Assembly (NCBI GenBank): GCA_039000515.1
Contig: JBCFYV010000001.1
Span: forward strand, 60,198,234 to 60,262,233
Direction of reading: 5' to 3'
Length of the DNA: 64,000 bases
Origin: Timema cristinae
Taxonomy: Eukaryota; Arthropoda; Insecta; Phasmatodea; Timematidae
Part shown: in pieces, positions 19,635 to 31,428 of the stretch
How positions within the stretch are numbered: position 1 is the first letter of the stretch
Layout of the letters: every line of letters starts with the position of its first letter
Notes under the pieces: generated by a model
The model's input: only the letters and a program-made list of their open reading frames with translations
The model's database searches: none
What the model was told of the DNA's origin: nothing
Program-made: the position numbers and the translations under genes

Positions 19635-22600
19635 GTGGAACTCGCTTAACGCGGGGCCTTTCGATAAGTGAGGATAAGCAACATATTTTCAAATTGTTTA
19701 AGTTATGAGCCAGAAGGGATTTCTAGAAGTGACAGAGGACAGTCTAAGATACAAACATTCTATGTATGAGCCTGAGGTTTATTTACCACAATAATGATAC
19801 AATCATTTGATGTAGGTAGGAGATGATGCTGTACCACGACAACACAGCAAGGAAAAGGTAGTTAGGGACCAGTATGTTAGGATTTGAGCGACTACTCATC
19901 CCAAACTTATTTTGGAGGTCCGTCACCAACGGACAAAATCCCTTCCGTATTTCCCCTAGGGAAGTTCCCATAATACCCCTTCGTTGACCTATGGCGGTTA
20001 TCCACAGTTTGTTAATGGAGATGAGGGAAGCAGTTATCCTCGAGAGAAAGCCGTATCATACTCAGAGAGGAAACCCGCAGTGAGATTAAGCTTCACATCG
20101 TTCATTAACGGTCAGTATGAGGAAGATTTTTCAGCGGCAATAGCAAAGACAGCCGACTTTTGAGTGGACTTCTAGATTAGGCACTGCGAAGAGCGGTTCT
20201 CAGGCAGGATCTGGCCTGTGTTATAGAAAAGATATCCTGGAGTCACAGTGGCTAGATCTTAGCCTGACCATTGGTGTCAAACCAAATAGTTGACACGCTA
20301 CAGAAGCAAGAACAGCAGGACGCACAGCTAGAGAACGGATTGAATAACTAAGCCTAGACCCCAGGAAAATCGAGAGTCAGACAAATACACTGAGGATTCT
20401 GAACTCTACTGTTGGCTCACTTGAGTACAAGAACCGGATTTTAGCGCAAAACCCAGGTTGTGTTGGAGAAGAGTCACTGATACGCCGAGAGGTTAAAATG
20501 GTATAGAACTCCAGCTTGAGTCATTTCCAGACAATCAGTTTAGGAGTTCTGGCACTAAGCCCAATTTCTTCTTCATCTTTGGTGTACCCTTTTTAGGAGA
20601 CCGGCTCTTGGGTAGAGAGACTCCCTAATTCAATCGCAGGAGTGGGCAGGATCCTTACGCCACCACAACACCTGGAGAACTTTTGAAGGTGCGACATAAA
20701 TGACTAAGGAAAAAAATAAGGTTTAGGGCAGTTCCCTCACTTGGTGACCTTTTGCCCTTGGTGGTCTAGGCGCGAAAAGCATCACAGCTGGGAAGGAGTT
20801 CAGAACGCCGATCCTAGCACTGTTTTTGGAGTGTGGAGAAACCAGCCAAAATGAGTGCTAATACATCTATCAAAGTACCATGAGAACGGAGGTACTCGGA
20901 GGGTTAGCCTTGCCGACATGTATAGTAAGAATAAGGAATTTCGAGTCGAACATCAGTGACTCGAGTTGATATAATGGTCACACATCAACTACCCATACGG
21001 TACCAACCGGCGAATGTTGTAGGATTACTACAACACTTTATGGGAAGGAGTTTAGGGCCGGAACTGCAGCGCTAGACGCCTTTGGAACAGGATAGGCTAC
21101 AGCGGACACAAAGTAGCGACATTTCAGTCCCCACTTCATAGAGGCCGAACGTGAAACAGCTGTAGGACCCTACTCACAGTTCAACTGGGAGCAACGTCCA
21201 CAGGAAAGCGTGAGGAGAGATAGACCTCCTCAGCGACCATTCCAGAGCCGTAGTTTAGTTTTGGTGCCCAGACAGAGCACCAATAACCTGTAGAGGTACG
21301 GAAAAACTCCCATCAGTACCTGTATAAGAGAAATTTGGTCAGTCATCGACCTTTTCCCCAACCTAGAACCACCCTTATGGCGGACAACGAACGGGATCTA
21401 TTAGGTCTAAGTAACTCCCATAGCCTCCATTTCAACCGTCCCCCAGACGAACACTCCTCAACATAAGGTACCAGCTAACATAAGTTCCATTTATCAAGCG
21501 GAAACATCCCGATTGGTTCTAGTCCATCATCCTCAACCAGTTAGATGGGGGGAAAATGTAATTGCAAAGAGGAAACTGGTTACCTGCGATGTAGACGCTA
21601 CCCAACCGGTCGCAGGTTCCACACACCCTGGGAGCATTTCATATGTCAAGGAGAAAGTTAACGACCTTGTGTAGACTCAGAAGAATTACAAATGAAAAAA
21701 AAGAAATGGAGTCCAAGAATCCGAATGTGCCCATAGCTATGTTGCGAAGTTGAAGGAGTTATCATTTGGGTTTGTCCTATACGAATAGCACCAATAGATA
21801 AGATTGGTTTTAAATTCGCATGGCTGTTTGTTCTATACTTAAAAGGATGTAATTGTTGATTGTCTAACTTTACAGCAACCAAGTCATCGATGTGTTTGTC
21901 AGTCAGAAGAAACGGAAGTAGCCAACTTTGTACAAATATTTAAATAGTATCCATCACTTGACTTCAATTGAGCATGGGAAGACAATATTAGATATCATAA
22001 CTTACAAAAGCGATTATAGACTTGTATTAGTAAAACATTCAAATATTTAAAAATCAAATTAAATGTTAACATTAAGAGCTGGTCGTCCCTTTCGTGAGCC
22101 GCCTCTCCGTTAAATTATGGTACATGGTCTACGAGTTTTTCCCACCTAAGCAAGGTGGCGCCCTGGAAAGACAACATGTGGATTACAATTGAAATTAAAC
22201 TAAAGCCGGCTACACAATTACAAAACACATTAAAACTACAAAAAAAAAAGAAAAAATTAGAAAACTCTAGAAAGATTGGTGAACGATTTCTACATCCAAA
22301 CAAATAGCCGATGCGGCATTTTTTCTCAAGGTTGGAAGGACACACCGTATTATACAAGTCAGTATCATATCTAAGGAATCAGATAAGAACGATAAAACAA
22401 AACTATTGTGGAATAAATTTTTTTTTTGTATTGTGGAAAGGGTAATTATCCACAATAGCTTCCTTAACAGAAAATAATGTAATTTCGACAATCAGTAATA
22501 GATTATTTGTAATTGGAAAGTATCTACGACAAAGCAGTTTAAGAATAACCCCAGTGAAGAGAAGATTGCATCCCGAAGAGACCAACACGAATAATATGTG

Positions 22601-24607
22601 CCGTACAAAATGAAGAGAGAAAGCATCAGTTAGTATTTAAAATATATGTATAATTGTTATAACCACGTCAACATTAAGGCAGTCCCGCTGTGCCGGTAGC
22701 TGTGTACTGGGCAGGCCTTGTGATAGTCACATGAATATAAAACTTGTGAAAGGGCAGGAACCACACACAACTTTATTGGAAATAAAATAGCACGGAGAAT
22801 TATTAATTTTTATGGGACAACTTTGAAGTTATTTATGTATTTTTTGATATTCAGAAGACAAAATATAGTTTAGATAAGAAAAAGAGTGGATATCTGAAGT
22901 ACAGTAACAATCACAACCAAGGGTCATTCTTTAAATGCACTGTAGGAACCAGACAAGGTAGCGACTGAAAGAGGTCTAAGAACGTTTTAAGCATTTCAGT
23001 TTAAGTATAATGGAAAGTTATGTTTATAAAGAAAAAGACAAGTTAAAAATTCGCATTAACATTTAATCTGCAATTGTTACCCCTATGAAGTGATTGTGTG
23101 TTTACAATATGTACTGTATACTTGAGATTGTAGCCCCACAGCTGAGAAGAGACGCACTCGGAACACACTTTGATTTCCACCAATTAGTCGCCATAAAGCA
23201 TCCCCAAAATGTGGCACCTGTTTCCGTCACACTTCTTTCAGTCAGGAATGAAGGAAGTCTATTTTCCATATCTTATAACAGACAACATTGCGTAAATGTC
23301 CTTTTATTATTTTCGCTAGTATTCTATTTTAAAACCCCTATGAAGTTATAAATTCTACGTTCATTCACGTGTATACACCTTAATGATAAGTGGCTTTGAA
23401 TTTATAGGAAAAAGGCCCAGTATGTCCATGTTGGTCGTATACTTATGATAGGGCACATTTATAACATTTTGTATGTCTATTTCTAAACAACCTATAATTT
23501 CATTGAACATAGTTATCTCAAACTACTATAATTATGTATATATTGTTCATTATATCGATGTTTATCTCAGTTTGAAAAGGAGTTTTTTTTTCTCTTCCTA
23601 TAATCAACAAATGTTTTGTAAATTATTATTTTAAACTCGTATACACTTTTCTCATATGGGTATGGAAATCACCTGGCAAAGGGATTGTTATGGATAACCC
23701 ACTTAAGAAGACTCTTGAAAATTCATATTATTAAGTCAGCACAATTCGCGACCAGTGGTGTAATAAGAAGCCTAGGGGCTGTAGTACCCAAACAGTTAGG
23801 GCTGAGTTTAGTGGGGTCAATTGAAGATGATTGGGGGCATCAGCAGCGTAACATTTCAGGAAACCCCAATTTGGCATATATTCACGTAGTTTTGTTTCTT
23901 TTTGTTTGGAACAATTGTCTCATAAGTTGCAAGAGGAAGTCTCATATTAAACACGACTATGTTTCTATCTAACCATTGCCATCCCACTTATCTATTTAAT
24001 ATTAAGAATTTTGGTTTAGTTAATGAGTGGTGTAAACCTAATCAATTTTTAATATGTCCAGTCTCAATTGCTAAAGTGTGGTTTTGTTTCAATGTAATGA
24101 GATTTTGTTTTGTGCGTCTTCGCAATTCAATTGTAATGTAATCTCTAGAAATGCTAACACTTATACTATATAAGGCAAGCATATAGCCCATGTAACATAT
24201 GTGTAAATGTTTGTAAAATAAAAAAAGTATTAAAACCCAAGTAGTAGACACATTTTCACACCTGGAGGACAACTAGAGTGCCATTTGAATTTTCCAAAAT
24301 AGCTGGTGTAGTGCGGTTGAAACCCAGAGCAGGTTTTTTTAATTTTCGACTTTGGATTGCGAGGAAACAACCGACATAAGTCATGCGCGTCTTCAAACCT
24401 ATAAACCAATATAGGGTAAATGAATGTACATTATCCGAGCAACCGTTACCTGCAATGGACTCAACGGTGCCCAGTTTAGAAGAAATAGAAAAGTCTTTAA
24501 CAATGGACCTTAAATCCTCCTAATTTAAGTGCAACCAATCAGGCTTCAATGTTACCATCACCGTATTCACTACTAACAACTAACTGTCTGAAACTTTGGG
24601 GCAAATC
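19635..24607 (+). mobile_element. Internal region 1 of the tandem element
   Basis: The first 2 kb (to about 21660) is GC-richer and shows scattered open segments on both strands when the two units are compared. The remaining 3 kb is AT-rich and looks non-coding. Directly after the LTR a segment with CGCTTAACGCGGGGCC resembles a lysine-tRNA primer-binding site only loosely. No recognisable polyprotein motif was found, and the unit may be a non-autonomous derivative. The short frames in this stretch differ between the two units and are not called as genes. Confidence 0.45.
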
Positions 24608-25551
24608 TGTGACAAAGAATAACCATCCCCTATTTCAAATTATAATCCCTATTTATACAATCATCCATACTTCATATTCCAACAATATTACATACATCTA
24701 ATGGTATCACCTCTTTCGTGTATTGGAAAGGTTCTTCTTGTTTTGTTATTGCGTGGGTTGAAAAGAAGTATATTAATCCGGGATGTAAAACACTTTACAT
24801 CATTAGAAAAGAGCGTGCAAAAAAAACGGGGACTTGTTACCACTACTTATTTCAGCCAAGTATTAAGTATTAAAAGGATGTACACCACTAGGATCTGATT
24901 ACTACTTGATAAAGAGTTTGTTGAGACATGCATATCCTTCATAAACAGAAAGAGAATATTTACTTATGATCGAGATCTCCGACTTACTGATGGTCTAGGT
25001 GAGAAGCGTTATCCTCTTTTTCTTAATATTATTGCGGACTGAGATGGTTTTTTAATAAAAAAAACAAAGGTAATATATTAGTGGCCGACAGAGCATGTGC
25101 TATTTTGTTTACTCCAAGGAAGTCTAATTGTTTATAGGGTAAATAATAACTTTCTGTGTCCATAATTTTGATATCGTGTTGGACTTAGGTATATATGTTG
25201 GTTTTATTTTTGCCTTAGACTCAACTGTAAGAAAAAGGTTTTTTTTTTTTTTTTGTATAGCGAATGATTTAAATTGAATTAAGATTGTTGATACAGAATT
25301 CATAAGGCTTTGAGAACAAAACAAATGTATATATACTCTATGTTAATCTCTAATATGTGATTTACCGAGCTCCGCGAGCAGTTAAGTATAAGTCACGCCT
25401 AATCTAAAAACCGCAGAGTCCCGAGATAAAGTTTCCTCGGCAACCTGACTAGATGAAATTGAACTATATTTTTTTTTTGTACATACAACAGTAGGCTAGA
25501 AAAATATATTTAATTAAAATAACAACTAAACTAAATTTTTTTTTTTTTCAC
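24608..25551 (+). repeat. LTR-like repeat 2 (944 bp)
   Basis: The middle copy begins TGTGACAAAG and ends TTTTCAC. It is closest to copy 3. Both share the AT-rich middle part that is replaced in copy 1. Confidence 0.65.
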
Positions 25552-28500
25552 TGAGGCGCCTTAACGCGGCTTTTCGATAAGTGAGATAGAGCAACCTAGT
25601 ATTTTCAAATGTGGTTTAGTATGAGCCAGGAAGTATTTTCCTAGAATACGGACATCAGACAGTCTAAGCATAAACATTTAGTGTATGAGTCGATGAGTAT
25701 TACCCACAATAAATGGATGGACAATCATTGATGAGGGTTGGAGATGATCGCTACCTTACGACAGACCACAGCAGGACAAGGTATTAGGACCAAGTATGGT
25801 TGAGATTTGAGCGACGACACATCCCAAACTTATTTTGAGTCCCGCACCAGACGGGACAAAATCCCTCCTTTTCCCTATGGAAAGTTCCCCATATAGTACC
25901 CTCGTTTGGACCTTATGGTCGGTATCCAACAGTTGTTAATGGAGATGAGAAGGGCATTTAGTCCTCGATGAATAAGCTCGTTCCCTACTCAGAGGTAACC
26001 CCGCAGTGAATTATGCTTCACATCGGTTCTTTAACGGTCAATATGAGGGAATATTTTCAGCGGGCAATAGGCCTAGACCAGCGAAGTTGATTAGAGTGAG
26101 CCACTGAAGAGCGGTTCAGCAGAGCTGGCCAGTGTTAAGAAAGGAGTATACCTGGAGTCAAGGGATGACTTAGTCCAGACTTGGAGTCAAAACCAAAGGT
26201 GACGGCACAGAACAAGAACAGGCAGGGTCGCACAGGCAAGAGGAAGGATTGAATAGACTAAAGCCTAGAGGTGCGCCACAGAAACGAGAGTCAGACAAAT
26301 ACACTGGGATTCTGAACTCTACTGTTTGGCCTCACTAGAAGGACAAGAACCGGGATTTACCAAACCATGTGGTGTGATCAGAGGATGGACTGATTACAGC
26401 CGAGAGGTAAAAATGGTAAAGAACCACTGAGGCTTGAACTCAGACCAGGAAGTCAGTAGGAGTCTGGCACTTAACCCATTCTTCATCTTTGTGTAACCCT
26501 TATAGGAAACCGCCTCTTGAGTTAGACTCCTACTATTCAATCGCAGGAGTGGGCAGATCCCGTTAGCCACACAACACTAAACAGTACTGGAGGACCTTAT
26601 TTGAAGCGTCGACTAAATATCTAAGGAAAAAATAAGGTTAGGAGCAGCTGTTCCTCTCACGGTGACGCTTTGCCTTGGTGTCGTAGTGCCGAAACTGCCT
26701 CACAGGCTGGAGAGTTTTCGCACACCGATTCCTAGCAATGTTTTGGAGAGTTGGAGATCCATGGCCAAATAGGGCTAATTACATGCGTCGAAGTACCATG
26801 ATAACGAGGTACTCTGGAGGTTACCTGCCGACCATTATAGTCAAAAGTAGGAATAACGAGTCGAACATGACTCTCTGAGTTGATTACATATGGTCACGCA
26901 CAACTACCCAACGTACGCCGAGATGTTGAGTAGGGATTAACTACAACACTTGGAGGAAGTTTAGCCGAACTGCAGCGCTAGGACCGCTTTGGAACAGATC
27001 GCGTAGGGACAAAGTAAGACAGCTTATTCCCCACCTTCATAGGAGGCCGAACTTGAACAGCGGGTACAGACCTGCCTCCACAGTTCAACTGGAGCAACGT
27101 CCACAGAAGCGTGGAGGAAGACTAAGACCTCCTCAAGCGACCTTCAAAGCCTATTAGTTTGGGGTGCCCAACAGAGCCCCCCCAATATTCCTGGTAGACG
27201 GTCGGGAAAACTCCCATCATACCTTTGAGTAAAACAAAAGTCCAGTCAACATCTCCTTTCACCCACACCTAGTGAACCCACCCTAAGGAGCAACGACCAG
27301 GACTTTAAGGTCTAGATAACTCCCATACAACCCCATATTCAACCGTCCCAGACGAACCCTCAACATAGGTACCAGCTAAAATAGGGCTCATATCAAGGCA
27401 AGCATCCCGTGGTTCTAGTCATCAACCTCACACCAGTGAATTAAATGTAATGTCCAAGTGGAAACTGTTGACCATCTTCGATGTAGGCAGACCCAGACCG
27501 GTCCGACAGGTTCCACACACTCTGGGAGCATTCTTAGTATGTCAAGAGAAACTTAACACCCTTGTGTAGATATCCGGGAAGAATTAACTAATAATAGAAA
27601 GACAATGGAGTCAAGCAATCCGATTGTGCACATACTTATGTTAGAAGTTGAAGATTATCTATGGTTGTCTATTAGATTCAAGAGCAACATAGGATAGATG
27701 ATAAATCGCTGGCTGTTTTGTTTCTATTACTTAAGGATGTAATTGTTGAATTCAGATTCCATCCAACAGAAGTTCACGTTGTTTGTCAGTCAAAAACGAA
27801 GTACCAACTTTTCTTTACACAAATAATTAAATATATTCAGCACTTGACTTCAAAATTTTGAGCATGGAAGACATTTGATATCAATATCTTTAAAAAGAGC
27901 GATTATAGACTTGTAGTAGTAATACATTCAATTATTTTAGAGAAGCAAATTAATATTTAACATTATGAGCTGTCACCATTTCGTGAGCCGACACTCCGTG
28001 AAATTAGATCACAGTCTATCGATTTACAGCACTACATAGTGCGGCTAAAGACAACAATGTGATTTACATTGTTATAGTCTAAAGCCGCTACAACAATTAA
28101 AACACTTAAACTCCAAAAAAAAAAACGAAAAATTAGAAACTCAGAAAATCTCTTGCTAACGATTCCTAGCATACCACAATATACAGCCCGCGCATTTTCT
28201 TTTCTCAAGTTTGGAAGCGGTTACTAACACCTATTTTACAATCAGGTATCAATCTGAGAAGATAAGAAAATAACAACAAAAGTTTGAGAAATTTTTTTTT
28301 CGTATTGTGGAAAAGGTAAGTTTTATCCCTCAATTATACTTTAAATTATAATATAATTTCGACATTCAGTATAATAGATTATTTGTAATTGTTTAAAGGT
28401 TATCTACTCAAAAAGTTAAGGAAATACTCCCCTTGTGAAAGAAACTGCAGACCCGAAGACCAACACATAAGAAGTGTGCTCTACAAAATAACTGAACATC

Positions 28501-30502
28501 TCTCAAAATCCAGTGATGAGTATTTAAAATAGAATGTACTCAATGAGTTATCAAACCACGTCCAACATTAAGCTAGTCCCTCTGTCCCGTTAGCGTTAGA
28601 CTGGCAGACTTGTGAATCACATAATATTTAAAACTTGTGAGAAGGGCAGAACCCACACAACATTTCTATTGGAAATAATAGCATCGCGATGAATTATTAA
28701 ATTTTTATGGTGAAACTTTGAAGGCTATTTATGTATTTACATTCTTTTGCGTATTATGTCAGAAGAAATATATTTTAAAGGAAGAGAGAAGAGCATGGGA
28801 TTAACTGAGAGTAAAGTAACATCACACCTCTAAGGTCTATCTTTTATTCATGTATGAGGGAAACAACAAAGTAACATAACAAGAGGTCTAAGACATTCTT
28901 TAAAGCAATTTCATTTAATATACTATGAATTATATTAAGAAAAAATTAAATCCATTAACTTTATCTGCAAATGTAACCCTATTGACTAGGGATTGTGTGT
29001 TTACAAGTATGTACTGATACTTGAGGATTGTAGCCCCAACAGACGAGAAAGACCACCGGACTTTGATTCACACCAATTAGTCCGCCATAAGCAGGCCCCA
29101 AAAGTTTCAACACTGTTTCCTCAACTACACGGCTTCATTGCAGTCAGGAATGCGGGAATTATATTTCCCATATATTAAACAGACAACATTCCTTAAATGT
29201 CCGTTTTAATTATTTACGCTAGTATTTATTTTAAAACACCCTATGAATGAAAGTTAAAAATTATACACAACTGTAGCACTTATGATTAATGCTTTGATAT
29301 TTATGTGAAAAAAGTGCCCAGTTATTTCCATGGTAGGCTTAAACTATTGATAGGCACTTCTCTCACTACCTTTTGTAGGTCTATTTCTAAACAACCTAAA
29401 TTACATTGAATATTATGTCAAAACTACTAAATTATTTATTATATTGTGTCATTATAGTCTATGTTTTATCTCAGGCTTTGAAAAAGTCTTTTTTCTTCTT
29501 CATCATATAATTCAACTAATGTTTTAATTATTATATTTAACTTGTTTAATTTCTGCATATCTGTGTATTAAAACACCTGCAGGAGGATTGTTCATGATGA
29601 ATCTCACTTTAAGAAGTGAAATTTCATATTATAAGCTCAGTCATTCCGACTCCAGTGGTGAAATTTATGAACCTAGGGGCTGTACAGTACTCTCCCCAAA
29701 CAGTACGGGTAGTTTATGTCAATTGAAGAAATTGGGGCACAGTACATTTCGAAACACCAATTTGGCATGAGTCCACGAGTTTGTTGTTTTTTTTGTTTGA
29801 ACAATGGTCTCATAAGTTGCAAGAGGAAGTCTCATATTGTAACACGACTATGGTTCTATCTAACCTTTGCCATCCACTTATCTATTTAAATTAATAGAAT
29901 TTTGGTTTAGTTAAAGATTGTAAAACTACATAATTTTAATACTTGACCATCATTTGCTTAAGTGTGGGTTTTTCTCATCTTGGAATAGGTATTTTGTTTT
30001 TGGTGTTACAATTCCAATTGAATGTCAGTCTAAGAATGCGAACAGCTTAATACTTATATAAGCAAAGCATAGCCATTAACATATTTGTGACAAATGTTTT
30101 GTAAAATAATAAAAAAGTTATGTACCAACCAATTATTGACAAAAGTTTCACCTGCAGGACAACTAGATGCCATTTGAATTTCGCACTCAAATAGCTGGTG
30201 TAGTGCGGTTGAAAAACCCAGGACAGAGTGTTTTCATTGTCGCTTTGGTTGACGAGAGGACACCGACTAAGTCAACGTTGCGCGTCTTCAAAAACCTATA
30301 AACCAATATTAAATGGGTTAAATGAATGTACTTATCCGATCACCTACCTGCAAGGATCTCCAACGGTGCCAAGTTTAGACGAAAAAAAGTCTTAGAACAA
30401 TGGGACCTTAAATCCTACTAATTAAGTGCACCAATGCGGTAATGTTCCAGTAGCAGTTTTTCAATACTAAAAACTAACTCTCTGAGAACATTAGGGTCAA
30501 AT
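25552..30502 (+). mobile_element. Internal region 2 of the tandem element
   Basis: This is a direct repeat of 19635-24607 with the same order of landmarks: CTTAACGCGGC at the left, CAATCGCAGGAGTGGGCAG near 26540 (20632 in unit 1), ACTGCAGCGCTAG near 26970, and AGCTGGTGTAGTGCGGTTGA near 30193 (24300 in unit 1). Differences are dominated by scattered one- and two-base insertions and deletions. Confidence 0.75.
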
Positions 30503-31428
30503 TGTACAAAAAAACACCCCATTTTAAATTATAATCCCCTAGTTACCATCATCCATACGTCACTATTTCCAACAATCATTACTACTTCTAAATGGTATCT
30601 ACCTCTTGGCGTGTACTGGAAAGTTCTATGTTTGTTATTGGCGTGGTGTTGAAAAGAATGATATTAATGCTGGGATGTAAACACTTACAATCATTAGAAA
30701 AGAAGAAAAAAAGGACTTGGTTTCCACTACGTATTACCATTTTAAAATTATGAAAGGAAGTACACCAGGATCTTGATTACTACTTGAAGAGTTTGTGAGC
30801 ATTCATATCCTTTCAGAAACATAAAGAAGATGTACTATATCGAGTCTCGACTACAGAGGTCTAGGGTGAGAAGTTTCAGATGTTCTTATATTATAGCGGG
30901 ACCGAGGATGGTTTTTAATAAAAAAACGGTAAATATTAGGTGGATTGCAGCATTGTGCTATTTTGTTTGACTCAAGGAAGTCTAATTGTGTTAAGGGTAG
31001 TATAATAAACTTCCTGTGCCATAAATATTGTACTGTTGGACTGAGGTATATATGTTGTTTATTTGCCTTTGAAAATGTAAGGAAAAAGATTTTTTTTTTT
31101 TTGTTATCGAATGAATTTTAAATTGAATTAAGATTGTGATATAATAATTATAACTTTGACAACAAAACAAATTTATATAAAAATATGTAAACCTAGATAA
31201 GTGAATTACCGGAGCTCCGCAGGCACACGTTACTAATATAAGTGCCTGATCAAAACCAGAGGTCCCGAAAAAAAACAAGATTAAGTTTCCTCTGCAACTG
31301 AGCTAGATTAAATGAACTATATTTTTTTTTTACATAACAACAGTAGTAAAATATATATTTAGATGAAAGTAACAACAAATATTTAGAGATTTCTTATTTT
31401 TTTTATTTTTTATCTTTATTTTTTCACA
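30503..31428 (+). repeat. LTR-like repeat 3 (926 bp)
   Basis: The last copy starts TGTACAAAAA and ends TTTTTCACA at 31428, after which the sequence becomes unrelated. The T-rich tract before its end is longer than in the other copies. Confidence 0.6.

Larger units (their letters stand above)
18687..31428 (+). mobile_element. Tandem LTR-type element: LTR-internal-LTR-internal-LTR
   Basis: A 5.9 kb unit occurs twice, followed by a partial third copy (period about 5,920 then 5,890 bp). The part present three times is 926-948 bp long. In the best copy it begins TGTGAA and ends TTCACA, a 6 bp inverted terminus as expected of long terminal repeats. The two internal parts are 4.97 and 4.95 kb. This is the pattern left when two copies of an LTR retrotransposon share an LTR. 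No gag, protease, reverse transcriptase or integrase motif could be recognised, and flanking duplications (TACAT left, ATATA right) do not match. A non-LTR explanation, a long satellite unit, therefore remains possible. Orientation is tentative. Confidence 0.6.

Noticed and set aside
19635..19680. Sequence CAGTGGAACTCGCTTAACGCGG followed by TCGATAAGTGAG resembled the terminal repeat of a Tigger/pogo DNA transposon
   Set aside because: No inverted partner was found at the other end of the unit, and the position directly after a TGTGAA/TTCACA repeat is better explained as the start of an LTR-element interior.
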